From contig JBDGRL010000041.1 in NCBI GenBank assembly GCA_042218065.1, positions 1 to 26,458 of the forward strand: DNA of 26,458 bases, written 5' to 3'. The notes under the pieces are model-generated. The model was not told where the DNA came from. It saw nothing but the letters and a program-made list of their open reading frames with translations, and ran no database searches. Made by a program: the position numbers and the translations under genes. Origin of the DNA: JBDGRJ01 sp042218065 (GTDB taxonomy: Bacteria; Patescibacteriota; Patescibacteriia; Magasanikbacterales; UBA922). Positions 1-7,668 of the stretch are shown piece by piece; the stretch's first letter is position 1, and each line of letters starts with the position of its first letter.

Positions 1-132
1 TTAGAAAACTAGTTCAGTTTTATCAACCCAAGTTTATGGATTAAATAAAAGATTTTGTCAAGCTTTTCACAAGATGGGTTAATCTTAATGAAAAAAAGCT
101 AAAACTGATCAATTTTTTTGTCAAAGGCTGCC
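1..132. other. Left-edge intergenic stretch with nested inverted repeats
   Basis: No gene is seen here. Nested inverted repeats are visible: TCAGTTTTA (14-22) with TAAAACTGA (100-108), AGCTTTT (61-67) with AAAAGCT (94-100), and an inner AAGAT/ATCTT pair. They are followed on the plus strand by a T7 run at 113-119, so this could terminate a plus-strand gene lying left of the window. On the minus strand two TTGACA hexamers occur, which could be -35 boxes for a gene further left. Neither reading can be settled from this window. Confidence 0.3.
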
Positions 133-2535
133 TTAATATATTTCCTGAATTTTTTTATAAAACTCCTCATAATCCGGAAGATTTTCCAGAGTCATCTCAG
201 TTTCACTAGAAGCAACGGTATTTATTGAGATATTTCCGTTGTTAAACATCTTATTAAAAATACCTTGATTTTTATTTATATGATCAATTTTTTGAAAAAC
301 AATCGAGTGCTGGCTTTTAAACAAAACCCCGCTTTTGTATAAAACTCGGTAAGGTTTCAAGTGATAAGATTTTTTCTTATTTCTCCATATTACAGTTGGA
401 ATTGCAATCGGAAGCAAAACTATAAAAGGAAAAATAATAATCGATAAAAGCAACATTGAAACCAAGCTGTTAGCCAAATCTGGACTCGAGGTAATGATAT
501 CCTCTTTTCTGTATTTATCTATATTTTGCTCTATCTCATTCATTTGCCTAAAGTCTTGTTTTTGTTCAAGTACAAGATCTATCAACTCATCTTTAGCCAG
601 AATATTGTTGATAAAACCCAAAGAAACCTCATTAGAAGATGTAGTTTTGCTATCTCCAGTACCAATTGTGTGCTCTCCACTGACTTTAAACTTAACCTCT
701 CCTGCCATAGTCCACGGGTATTTTGTAGTGATTATACCTTTAACATCATCATAATTAACGAAATATTTATATTTATTTATCAGACCTTGTTTTGACACCA
801 AAAAATCTGAGAAAAAGCTAAGATAAGCTTTATCATAATAATAAGCTTTATATACATACAATCCGAATATAAATAGGAAAAACAGCAATAGCAAACCAAC
901 AAATATACCCCAAACTGCAGAAATATTATCTACCTTTGATGAGATCGCTACATTAACCCCAGCAAAAATTAAGAAGAATAGAGCAGCTACTACGAGTAAT
1001 ATAGTTTTTTGTTTTAGCATCTTGAAAAAACTAAACTCAGGTACGATTGAGTGGTTTTCTGAATTTATATCGAAATTATATTTTTCTTCTAATATGTCTT
1101 CTAACTGGTCATTTTGTTTTATGCCAGAAAATTCAATATCCTCATTAGATCCAATAGACCAGAAATGAATAGTATATGTACCAAATATCCTATCTAACAA
1201 GGATTCTTTGAAATATATTCCAGTCACTTTATCGTCAGAAAATTCCTTTATATTAGTCCTAAACAAGCTGTACTCTTCTCTAATACTCTGCTCTTTTATA
1301 GAATATTCTGTTGCAAAATATTTCACGGTTATCGAGAAAGAAGGGAGTACAAAAACCAAAATCAACCACAAAATAGGAGTAGACAGAAAATTGAGTATGC
1401 TAAAAATAGTTAAAGCACCACCAAAAAACCAAGATAAAACCCAAATAATAGCAGAGAAGGTAAAAAATAGAACAAGTACCGATAGAATAACAATTAATGG
1501 AGTCAAAATTGCTTTGTGAAAGTCTTTTTTGAAACTTTGAAATACCTGTGGAATAGAGTCTAGCCCTCTGGTTTTCGGTTTTGATTTAGTCTGCTTATCT
1601 TTTGTTTTGTTCTTAGTCTCCGTTTGTTGTTTTTCTTTAGTTTTTAAGCTTACTGCTTCTTGTGATTTGATTAATTTATCTATTTTCTCGTCAAAAGCTT
1701 TTCCTTTATTAATATTTTTGAAACTTATCTCTGAGCCACTACCCTGACAACTAAGCTTCAAGTCATACAAGCCTAAGATTTTGTTTAAGAAATTTTGCTC
1801 CAGATTAGAGTCAGCTAAATTTTCTATCGGAACTATTGTATATACTTTTGAGAGAAAATCTTTTTCTTCTACAATTTTCCCCGAATACAAGCTATATTTA
1901 CGCCTCTTCAAATCGTAATACCTAAAAACTACAATAAGAATAATGAGTAATATCAAGGGTACAGCTATAATGGGAAAGGTGATAACCAAAAATAAGACTA
2001 AAAACAAAGCACCAAAAAACGAACCAGCTAACTCCAAAATTATGGCGACTTTACTTGGTTTATCTTCCTCCAGCATTTCATTGCGATCTATCTGGAAACC
2101 AGCTTGTTTCATCTTATCCTGCATCACTTGAAATATCTTTTCTGGATTTTTAACCGAACTTATATCTATTTCTTCAGTTTGACTGCCGGCTGATTCAATT
2201 ATTACTGAACCAACTCCGAATACTTTTCTTGCAATCAAGCCCCTATTAAGCTCAAGATGAGTAATGTTACTTATATTTAACTCTTGTTCCGCATCCGAAA
2301 AAATGCCTCCTGACTTACGGATTAATTTATTTTCTTTAATTATATACTCCTCTTTTCTATAAGATATCGTGCCGTTATAATAACTCCATACTAAAAATAC
2401 CAGCAACAATAAAAGTAGTAATAACAGATTAAAATGATAAACTAAATACAATATTCCGACTGCTACGATTCCTATCAAAAATCTGCCTAGGAGATTAAAT
2501 GCAATAAAAGGTAATTTTTCGGGTTTTATTTTCAT
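133..2535 (-). CDS. Membrane protein with five tandem bacterial PH-like (YdbS/YdbT-type) cassettes
   Basis: An 800-aa integral membrane protein built from repeated units, each with hydrophobic helices followed by a soluble beta-rich domain resembling the bacterial PH domain of YdbS/YdbT (bPH2). Hydrophobic stretches lie near residues 10-50, 162-205, 340-400, 510-563 and 690-717. The soluble cassettes lie near 52-146, 206-291, 400-485, 565-660 and 718-800. The cassettes share a pattern of a short strand, an Asn/Asp-Ile turn, a Phe-Gly or Phe-Asn hinge, and a closing strand (for example KVFGVGSVII, NKILGLYDLK, DRIFGTYTIH, NKMFNNGNIS). Cassette 4 is the most diverged. A Lys/Thr/Gln-rich linker covers about 295-325. 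The role of such proteins is poorly known; envelope or stress functions have been proposed. A weak AAGGAAG lies about 9 nt before the ATG. The gene follows the 228-aa gene on the same strand with a hairpin between them. The PH assignment is from pattern recognition. Confidence 0.75.
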   Translation of the reverse strand: MKIKPEKLPFIAFNLLGRFLIGIVAVGILYLVYHFNLLLLLLLLLVFLVWSYYNGTISYRKEEYIIKENKLIRKSGGIFSDAEQELNISNITHLELNRGLIARKVFGVGSVIIESAGSQTEEIDISSVKNPEKIFQVMQDKMKQAGFQIDRNEMLEEDKPSKVAIILELAGSFFGALFLVLFLVITFPIIAVPLILLIILIVVFRYYDLKRRKYSLYSGKIVEEKDFLSKVYTIVPIENLADSNLEQNFLNKILGLYDLKLSCQGSGSEISFKNINKGKAFDEKIDKLIKSQEAVSLKTKEKQQTETKNKTKDKQTKSKPKTRGLDSIPQVFQSFKKDFHKAILTPLIVILSVLVLFFTFSAIIWVLSWFFGGALTIFSILNFLSTPILWLILVFVLPSFSITVKYFATEYSIKEQSIREEYSLFRTNIKEFSDDKVTGIYFKESLLDRIFGTYTIHFWSIGSNEDIEFSGIKQNDQLEDILEEKYNFDINSENHSIVPEFSFFKMLKQKTILLVVAALFFLIFAGVNVAISSKVDNISAVWGIFVGLLLLFFLFIFGLYVYKAYYYDKAYLSFFSDFLVSKQGLINKYKYFVNYDDVKGIITTKYPWTMAGEVKFKVSGEHTIGTGDSKTTSSNEVSLGFINNILAKDELIDLVLEQKQDFRQMNEIEQNIDKYRKEDIITSSPDLANSLVSMLLLSIIIFPFIVLLPIAIPTVIWRNKKKSYHLKPYRVLYKSGVLFKSQHSIVFQKIDHINKNQGIFNKMFNNGNISINTVASSETEMTLENLPDYEEFYKKIQEIY

Positions 2536-2548
2536 AATATTTTACTTC

Positions 2549-2591
2549 CTTTAAAAATTAAATACCCCTTGAGTACGCATACCTCAAGGGG
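2549..2591 (-). terminator. Hairpin terminator or attenuator between the 228-aa and PH-protein genes
   Basis: Perfect 9-bp arms CCCCTTGAG (2565-2573) and CTCAAGGGG (2583-2591) enclose a 9-nt loop. On the minus strand the hairpin is followed by a broken U-rich run. It ends the 228-aa gene. The PH-protein start codon is only 29 bases past the hairpin and no separate promoter is obvious, so partial read-through (attenuation) is possible. Confidence 0.75.
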
Positions 2592-2616
2592 AGCATTCCT
2601 TAGCTTTCTTTTGACT

Positions 2617-3303
2617 TCAGAACTCGCCCTCCTTTTCTTCGTACTTCTTTTTTCTCATCTCTTCTTCTTCAGGACTCCTTTTTTCTGCAAATTTCTTGGC
2701 TTCACTTATAAGTTCAATCAGTTCTTCATCCCTTAAAAACATATACTCACATACCCCAAAAGTAGTTGCCATCAAATAATAATTAAAGAAGTCCATATCT
2801 GATTTCAAATCTTCTTCTTCGTGAAAGTCTACAACTTTATGAGCTCCTGGACCTCTTTCCGTCATTTCTTTTAATTCCCTAATCCAATCTGCTATAACCC
2901 TGTAAATTTCAACCTTTTTCTCGAGTAAAGAATCAGATTTCTCTTGCTCTGCTTCGGTCAAGAATGTTTCGTTTTCTATATCTTGCGCCTGAACTCTATT
3001 AATCCGTGATACATTACTGTGAAAGTAGTAGCTTCCTTTTTCTATATCGTCTTTTCTAATTTTAACACCTCTGAAGATATAAAACGGAGATTGCTCATGA
3101 GTTTTGACACAATCGGTCAACTCTCCATCTTTTTCTCGAAGCTCTGCGTTAACAATCTGAAATGCAGCTGTTTCTTCTGGGGCTTTTTTAATAATTTGGT
3201 TGTGACTAAGATCTTCCGGGTCTGAATCTACTTCCATTAGTTTTTTGTCCTCTAGAGAATAACCAAAGAAACAAATGAGCTTCTTGGTAGTAAGTTTAGG
3301 CAT
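2617..3303 (-). CDS. Hypothetical protein (228 aa), charged, soluble
   Basis: I do not recognise this protein. It is soluble and strongly charged, with no signal peptide or membrane segment. The N-terminal part (about 1-110) seems to mix strands and loops. From about residue 117 it is mainly helical, with an E/K-rich amphipathic stretch, and the C-terminal tail (about 205-228) is almost entirely E, K and R. The ATG is preceded by AAAGGG at a 7-nt spacing. A plausible promoter lies upstream (TTGACA, 17 bp, TTAAAT). A strong hairpin follows the TGA stop. It may be cotranscribed by read-through with the PH-cassette membrane protein, but its function cannot be inferred. Confidence 0.7.
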   Translation of the reverse strand: MPKLTTKKLICFFGYSLEDKKLMEVDSDPEDLSHNQIIKKAPEETAAFQIVNAELREKDGELTDCVKTHEQSPFYIFRGVKIRKDDIEKGSYYFHSNVSRINRVQAQDIENETFLTEAEQEKSDSLLEKKVEIYRVIADWIRELKEMTERGPGAHKVVDFHEEEDLKSDMDFFNYYLMATTFGVCEYMFLRDEELIELISEAKKFAEKRSPEEEEMRKKKYEEKEGEF

Positions 3304-3352
3304 CCTTTTACCCTTTGGTGAAAGGAGCGAAGCTTGTCTAGAACCTGGATCT

Positions 3353-3381
3353 ATTTAAACAATTAAATTTTTTATTGTCAA
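3353..3381 (-). promoter_or_regulatory. Sigma-70-type promoter of the 228-aa gene
   Basis: On the minus strand, a consensus -35 TTGACA (3376-3381) is followed after 17 bp by TTAAAT (3353-3358, 4 of 6 matches to TATAAT). The start codon is about 50 bases downstream. Confidence 0.5.
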
Positions 3382-3402
3382 ATAATAGCGAAGTAATAAA
3401 CC

Positions 3403-3528
3403 TTAAAAAAATATTATTAAATTAGAATATTTTGTAAGTCTGATCTTTTTTAGCTTTCGATATTCCTCCAATTTTCTTTCAAACTCATTTACTTCTTCTT
3501 CAGCCCTCCCCTTTTTATTTATTTGTTT
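3403..3528 (-). other. In-frame open extension after the amber stop of the 944-aa gene
   Basis: Past the TAG at 3529-3531 the same frame stays open for 41 codons before TAA at 3403-3405. The encoded stretch is rich in E, K and R and helical in character (for example RAEEEVNEFERKLEEYRK), which looks more coding-like than random AT-rich DNA. No start codon with an SD is found inside. It may be a former C-terminus cut off by a nonsense change, a rare read-through extension, or chance. Confidence 0.3.
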
Positions 3529-6363
3529 CTATTGAGCTTTATTCAACTTCTTAATGGTAATAGGCTGGCCTCTTTTATAAGTTTCATCTTTATCGATCTC
3601 AACTACTCTATCAAATCTATAACCAAGGGCATTAAACACACGCTCATCTTTTACATGTCTCTTTACAAGACTACCAAATGGTCCTTTCTCTATTCGATAT
3701 ACTTTATTACTGTCTGGGTATTTTATAAGACTTCCTATTGGATGATGGTCAGTATAGTCTATCTCTCCTTTGTTGTTATATTGCTCCAATAACTCTGGCG
3801 AAATATCTTGAATCCAACCCCATTTATATCCTAATTTTTTGAAAATATCCTGGTTGTTAATCCAGTATTTATTATTTCCTAGAAGAAGATAAACTTTATT
3901 ATCCGTAGGAACCTTAACTAGTGCTCCACCTTTTGGGTTCCACTTCGGGCCATAAGGAACAAAACCAGCTATGTCATCCAGACATTTATTTATTGTAAAT
4001 CTGTCTGTTTTCTTAACTATGTCCCATGAATCGAAATACGTGAAGTACACTTCCGCTGATTGAATAGGTCTTTTTGTCCCTCTATTAGTAATCACCCACA
4101 CTGTATCTGTTCCCTCTATTGTGTATGGTTCTCCTGATTTAAGGGGGCAACTTTGAATAGTGTTTTTGTTTTGGACTTTTGGTTTATTTTTTTTATTATT
4201 CGATCCTTTTTTCGGGATTTCATTGTTACCAGAATCAGAAGCAGAGTTATTATTAGTTTGGTTTTTGCTATTTTGGTTTACTTTTGGATTATCAGACTCA
4301 GGATTACTGTTGTTACTGCTTCTATCATTCTGGTTGGTATCTTCTGACTGATTTGAGTTTTTACCGATATCCTGAAAGTTCGAAGAGTTAGTATTTTGTT
4401 GGTTATTGTCTTCAGTAGTAGTTTGTTTTAGATTATTACTGGTGCTCTTATTTAAAGTTTCAGTACAAAAACCAGCCCTAAGTGGAAACTGAACTATATA
4501 GCCATTATCTTTTTTTACTTTTGAGACTGCTTCGTCAAGGTTATTTGTTTTATATCTTCCACTATCTGTTACGGCACAAAAAGGTTTGTATTTTCCGTTA
4601 TTTTTAGAACTGTATGCCCATGAGCAATGATCATATTCTATAGTAGCGCTCCAACTATTCTTGTTTAAGTAATAATTCCAAGCTCTTTGTTCATCGTAAA
4701 ACTCCCTTTGTTTATTCATTCCATCAGTAATACAATAAACACCACTAGGAGCTTGTTTAAAATCATCATCATACATCAAATAATCTATCTCTTCACTGAC
4801 AGAAGTATCCCTATAATCAATAGACACTTTATCAATTAACTTATATCTAGATTTAACACCAAAAAATTGATTACTTTTATTAGGCTCTAATTTTTTCTTA
4901 AAGGTATCTACTTTATCTCCGCTCTCATATGAAACTTTTATTTCAATTGGAAAGCTTTGATCAGAATCATTTCCTAGCATGAAGCCTACTGCTTTTGCGC
5001 TTAATGCTTTTAAGACTAACGGCACATTATTGCTAGACTTTGTAGCTAGACCATCGAGAAATAAAGAATAATTTCTAGAATAAATATCACCACTGTTAGT
5101 TGGAATTACAGGCAAGCCCTTACCTTCAATTAGAAATCTGTACGCATTCTTATCTAAGTCTGTCTTACTTTTTTTCCAATCACTCTTTCCAAGTTGCTCA
5201 AAATCAGCTATTTTTGGACCCAAGTCTTTAAGCTCCTGAAAAGTTACTTTAGTTGATTTTCTATTATTAGACTTGTCTGGTGTAACCTCTACATATACTC
5301 CTGCAATATCATCCACCTCGGTTGGTAATCCCTTGATCTGAGAATAACCATCATTATTGCTGGTAATAGCAGCCAAAATTACGTTTTTTCCCGCATATTG
5401 GTTTAGATCAACTTTCATTTTCCCACGGTAGCCTTGGCCTATCCATTCTGTTTTATAATTTGAGTTGTTGAGATAACTTTGCCAATTGTTTGTAACCTTA
5501 TTAAGTAGTTCTGATTTATTATCTTTGCTGTAAGAATTACTAGGAGAGATAGCTATTAATCCCAAGTTCTGTGATAAATCATGGCTGCCTTCTACATTTA
5601 AGTTAAGTTCATGATCTACTGTGCCAGCAAATTCAAGTCTGCCAAACTTATCATCTAAATAAGACTGGGAAGTTGTATAAAGGTGGTCCCCCTGACTAAA
5701 CTTATCTTTCTGGGTGCTTAAGTTTAATGTCAAATCTATTTGCTCATGAGGTGTGGTTTTTTTATTCTTAACCTTACTTGCAACTCTGAACTGTAAATTA
5801 TCTATCTCCTCGGTTACAGGGGTATTACCGTAATTAATCTTTATTTTTTTAAAAGGCTCATCAGACCTTATTCCTACAAAGTGAGTAGTGTTGATGCCAA
5901 TATTCCCTTCTGAAAGTCTATCAACTACATTACCAGAACTATCAATCAAAGTAATATTAGCAAGATTTACTTTTCCATTTCCTAGGTTAAACCCAACTTT
6001 ATCCACCGGTTTTTTAAAGGTAATAACTAATGGTTTATTTTCACTCGTAATAGGGTATTTGTTGTTAGCTGCAATAGAGTATTTACCAGATGCTGTATCA
6101 ACATTATTTTGACGATTATACGGTGAAATTCTGATTACCTCTCCTTGGGGAGTAGAAAATTTAACCCAGTGCGAATCCCAGAACTGATTACCAATTGTCC
6201 TGTTAGCATCTTCAAAATCTAAGAATGTTTCTGTATCACCAAACGAGGCTTGGCCTATTTTATTTGCAACATCAGCATCGGTTGCAACAACAAATGAAGG
6301 AATTACTAAAAATGATAAAACAAAAAGTGTTATTAAATACTTAACTTTAGATAGAACCTGCAT
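3529..6363 (-). CDS. Large secreted surface protein: duplicated domain, N/S-rich stalk, C-terminal repeats
   Basis: A 944-aa exported protein. A Sec signal peptide covers about 1-28 (hydrophobic core LITLFVLSFLV, then ATDAD). A domain at about 45-193 recurs at about 386-530; both copies share V-G-F-x-L-G-N, then F-x-G-(I/V)-x-S, and end in T-x-V-x-E-E-I-D-x-L. This resembles the beta-sandwich domain of many PEP-CTERM-type exoproteins. A separate region lies at about 205-365. A Cys-containing segment (C544, C580, C596, C633) precedes an Asn/Ser/Gln-rich linker at about 640-735. The C-terminus (about 745-935) has three degenerate repeats of the form K-V-Y-x-(I/L) ... (W)I ... F-x-x-L-G-Y, a repeat type I know from CPR surface proteins. 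No sortase motif or C-terminal membrane anchor is visible. A cell-surface adhesion or structural role is inferred. No SD precedes the ATG. Confidence 0.8.
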   Translation of the reverse strand: MQVLSKVKYLITLFVLSFLVIPSFVVATDADVANKIGQASFGDTETFLDFEDANRTIGNQFWDSHWVKFSTPQGEVIRISPYNRQNNVDTASGKYSIAANNKYPITSENKPLVITFKKPVDKVGFNLGNGKVNLANITLIDSSGNVVDRLSEGNIGINTTHFVGIRSDEPFKKIKINYGNTPVTEEIDNLQFRVASKVKNKKTTPHEQIDLTLNLSTQKDKFSQGDHLYTTSQSYLDDKFGRLEFAGTVDHELNLNVEGSHDLSQNLGLIAISPSNSYSKDNKSELLNKVTNNWQSYLNNSNYKTEWIGQGYRGKMKVDLNQYAGKNVILAAITSNNDGYSQIKGLPTEVDDIAGVYVEVTPDKSNNRKSTKVTFQELKDLGPKIADFEQLGKSDWKKSKTDLDKNAYRFLIEGKGLPVIPTNSGDIYSRNYSLFLDGLATKSSNNVPLVLKALSAKAVGFMLGNDSDQSFPIEIKVSYESGDKVDTFKKKLEPNKSNQFFGVKSRYKLIDKVSIDYRDTSVSEEIDYLMYDDDFKQAPSGVYCITDGMNKQREFYDEQRAWNYYLNKNSWSATIEYDHCSWAYSSKNNGKYKPFCAVTDSGRYKTNNLDEAVSKVKKDNGYIVQFPLRAGFCTETLNKSTSNNLKQTTTEDNNQQNTNSSNFQDIGKNSNQSEDTNQNDRSSNNSNPESDNPKVNQNSKNQTNNNSASDSGNNEIPKKGSNNKKNKPKVQNKNTIQSCPLKSGEPYTIEGTDTVWVITNRGTKRPIQSAEVYFTYFDSWDIVKKTDRFTINKCLDDIAGFVPYGPKWNPKGGALVKVPTDNKVYLLLGNNKYWINNQDIFKKLGYKWGWIQDISPELLEQYNNKGEIDYTDHHPIGSLIKYPDSNKVYRIEKGPFGSLVKRHVKDERVFNALGYRFDRVVEIDKDETYKRGQPITIKKLNKAQ

Positions 6364-6540
6364 ATTTTAAAATTAAAATTTAATTTCATTTGATGTTAAC
6401 ATAATTTTTACTTTATGTAAAGGAGGTTAACAAAACACAAAAAATCTTTAATTTTAAAATCAACTTAAATTTTTAATTGAAATTTATATACGTGTCTAAG
6501 TCGTGAATACTATCTTTATTATTGAATAATACATTCAATA
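6364..6540. other. Intergenic region upstream of the 944-aa gene with palindromes
   Basis: This AT-rich stretch has no gene. It contains two copies of GTTAACA (from 6395 and 6426, 31 bp apart) and an 8-bp inverted repeat TATTGAAT/ATTCAATA (6520-6527, 6533-6540). These could be protein-binding sites in the leader or promoter of the minus-strand surface-protein gene. No convincing -35/-10 pair was found. Confidence 0.3.
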
Positions 6541-6573
6541 ATTAAAAAACCGCCCAACCCGAAGGCTGGACGG
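6541..6573 (-). terminator. UUCG-loop intrinsic terminator of the lipoprotein gene
   Basis: On the minus strand a 10-bp stem (6550-6559 with 6564-6573, two G-U pairs) closes a C(UUCG)G tetraloop and is followed by U6 at 6544-6549. The plus strand also has a T6 run (6579-6584), so it may work in both directions. Confidence 0.9.
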
Positions 6574-6590
6574 ACCCCTTTTTTGGTAGC

Positions 6591-7142
6591 TTATTTCATT
6601 GTTTCACACCAATCAGTTAAATATTTGTCAACCTGTTTGTAAACTCTATCAATCTCCTCTTTGGGTAAACCTTTCTCATCCAAAAATCTCTTTCTCCAAT
6701 AATCATTTATACCTGCCGCAGCGCATGCCATTGTAGCAACTTTAATTCTATATACCTGATTTTCCTCAGATTCGGACTTGGAGATAGAGCCACTTATGGC
6801 TTTTATCTTCTCATACTGTCGAGTAAGTATTTTCCATGCAATTTCTAATTGCAGTCTCTTTGCATCTTTATAACTATCAACAGCTCCAACAAATTTGATC
6901 TCTTCTTGCTCAAAACATTTTTTAATCTTTTTTGAACACCTCCAAACCTTTTCTCTACTGACTACGCCTCTCAGAAAATCATCGACGCACTTTGAATACC
7001 GTTTAGGATAACAGGTTTTTCTTTCTTGTTTTATTTTTTCTGTCTTTTTTTCTTTCGATACATCTCGCTGAATAGTATTACACCCATAAACAAAGAAAGA
7101 CAGAGAAAATATCAAAATCAACCTGGCCGGCTGGTGCGACAT
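6591..7142 (-). CDS. Small lipoprotein, unknown function (183 aa)
   Basis: The N-terminus is a lipoprotein signal peptide: a hydrophobic stretch LILIFSLSFF followed by the lipobox VYGC with the acylated Cys at about residue 21. The mature part is Lys/Glu-rich and mostly helical, with four further Cys in the first half (CYPKRYSKC, WRCSKKIKKC) and two near the C-terminus, so intramolecular disulfides are possible outside the membrane. I do not recognise a family. A GGGAGG SD lies 5 nt before the ATG, a TTGACA promoter is upstream, and a UUCG terminator follows the stop, so this is a single-gene unit. Confidence 0.75.
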   Translation of the reverse strand: MSHQPARLILIFSLSFFVYGCNTIQRDVSKEKKTEKIKQERKTCYPKRYSKCVDDFLRGVVSREKVWRCSKKIKKCFEQEEIKFVGAVDSYKDAKRLQLEIAWKILTRQYEKIKAISGSISKSESEENQVYRIKVATMACAAAGINDYWRKRFLDEKGLPKEEIDRVYKQVDKYLTDWCETMK

Positions 7143-7182
7143 TTTTTCCTCCCTGTAATGAACAAAATGACAGCTTACCTAG

Positions 7183-7210
7183 ATGTTAATAAAAAAACAC
7201 CTCTTGTCAA
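7183..7210 (-). promoter_or_regulatory. Promoter of the lipoprotein gene
   Basis: On the minus strand, TTGACA (7205-7210) is followed after 16 bp by TAACAT (7183-7188, 4 of 6). It sits just after the terminator of the preceding 91-aa gene and about 40 bases before the lipoprotein start codon. Confidence 0.5.
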
Positions 7211-7215
7211 GTTTT

Positions 7216-7249
7216 TAAAAACAAAAACTCGCTCCTCCCAGAAGCGAGT
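7216..7249 (-). terminator. Intrinsic terminator of the 91-aa gene
   Basis: On the minus strand a 9-bp stem pairs ACTCGCTTC (7241-7249) with GGAGCGAGT (7227-7235) around a 5-nt loop, with one G-U pair. It is followed by TTTTTGTTTTT. Confidence 0.88.
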
Positions 7250-7275
7250 CGATATATGAGCAAAATACTAAATTT

Positions 7276-7551
7276 TTACTCTTCTTTGTTATCTATTTCT
7301 CTCCCTAAAAGCTCTAACAACTGAGCTCTAAAAAGTAAATAGTCACCTTCCTTTTTTTCTTCAAAATTTCTTCTTAAATACCAAATATGTAATATATTCG
7401 CCCAGAAAGATTCGGGAAATACTTGTATTTCTTCTCCACCGTGTTTCATAATTACTATTTCATCGTTTTCTTTTGCTTTATTTGATGCTCTTTTACAAAC
7501 TTCATGCGCCTCTTCTTTTTTTGAGTTTGCTGTAACTATTTCGTACTCCAT
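7276..7551 (-). CDS. Small hypothetical protein (91 aa)
   Basis: I do not recognise this protein. I chose the ATG at 7549-7551 over one 11 codons upstream because AGGAGG sits 6 nt in front of it. The product starts MEYEIVTANSKKEEAHEVC. It has an N-terminal strand, a Lys/Glu-rich helix, a second strand pair (EIVIMKHGG), then a Trp/Phe-rich helix (SFWANILHIWYLRR) and an acidic C-terminal helix. The N-terminal 45 residues look like a small domain of the DUF2188 size class (beta-alpha-beta with a Gly turn), but this is a weak guess. The gene has its own promoter, an SD that can fold into a hairpin, and a strong terminator. Confidence 0.65.
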   Translation of the reverse strand: MEYEIVTANSKKEEAHEVCKRASNKAKENDEIVIMKHGGEEIQVFPESFWANILHIWYLRRNFEEKKEGDYLLFRAQLLELLGREIDNKEE

Positions 7552-7557
7552 TTTGAC

Positions 7558-7572
7558 CCTCCTGTTAGGAGA
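7558..7572 (-). promoter_or_regulatory. SD-sequestering mini-hairpin before the 91-aa gene
   Basis: On the minus-strand mRNA, TCTCCT, a 3-nt loop AAC and AGGAGG form a 6-bp stem (one U-G pair) in which the whole SD is the 3' arm, 6 nt before the ATG. Such a stem could limit ribosome access and act as a thermosensor-like or protein-opened switch. It is visible in the sequence, but its function is inferred. Confidence 0.4.
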
Positions 7573-7596
7573 AATGAACAACAATGATGTAATCTA

Positions 7597-7624
7597 ATCT
7601 TATCAAATAAAATTTCCATTACAA
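7597..7624 (-). promoter_or_regulatory. Putative promoter of the 91-aa gene
   Basis: On the minus strand, TTGTAA (7619-7624) is followed after 16 bp by TAAGAT (7597-7602). Each matches the consensus at 4 of 6 positions. Confidence 0.35.
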
Positions 7625-7634
7625 AATCTATTTT

Positions 7635-7668
7635 AAAAATTAAAAAAGCATGCCCCCCAGACATGCTT
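7635..7668 (-). terminator. Intrinsic terminator overlapping the stop codon of the 251-aa gene
   Basis: On the minus strand AAGCATG (7662-7668) pairs with CATGCTT (7646-7652) around a 9-nt loop and runs into a T6 tract and further T-rich sequence. The 5' arm begins inside the TAA stop (7667-7669). Confidence 0.8.

Noticed and set aside
6419..6431. AAAGGAGGT-like SD on the plus strand
   Set aside because: No ATG, GTG or TTG follows at a usable distance with an open frame; probably chance or part of the GTTAAC palindrome pair.
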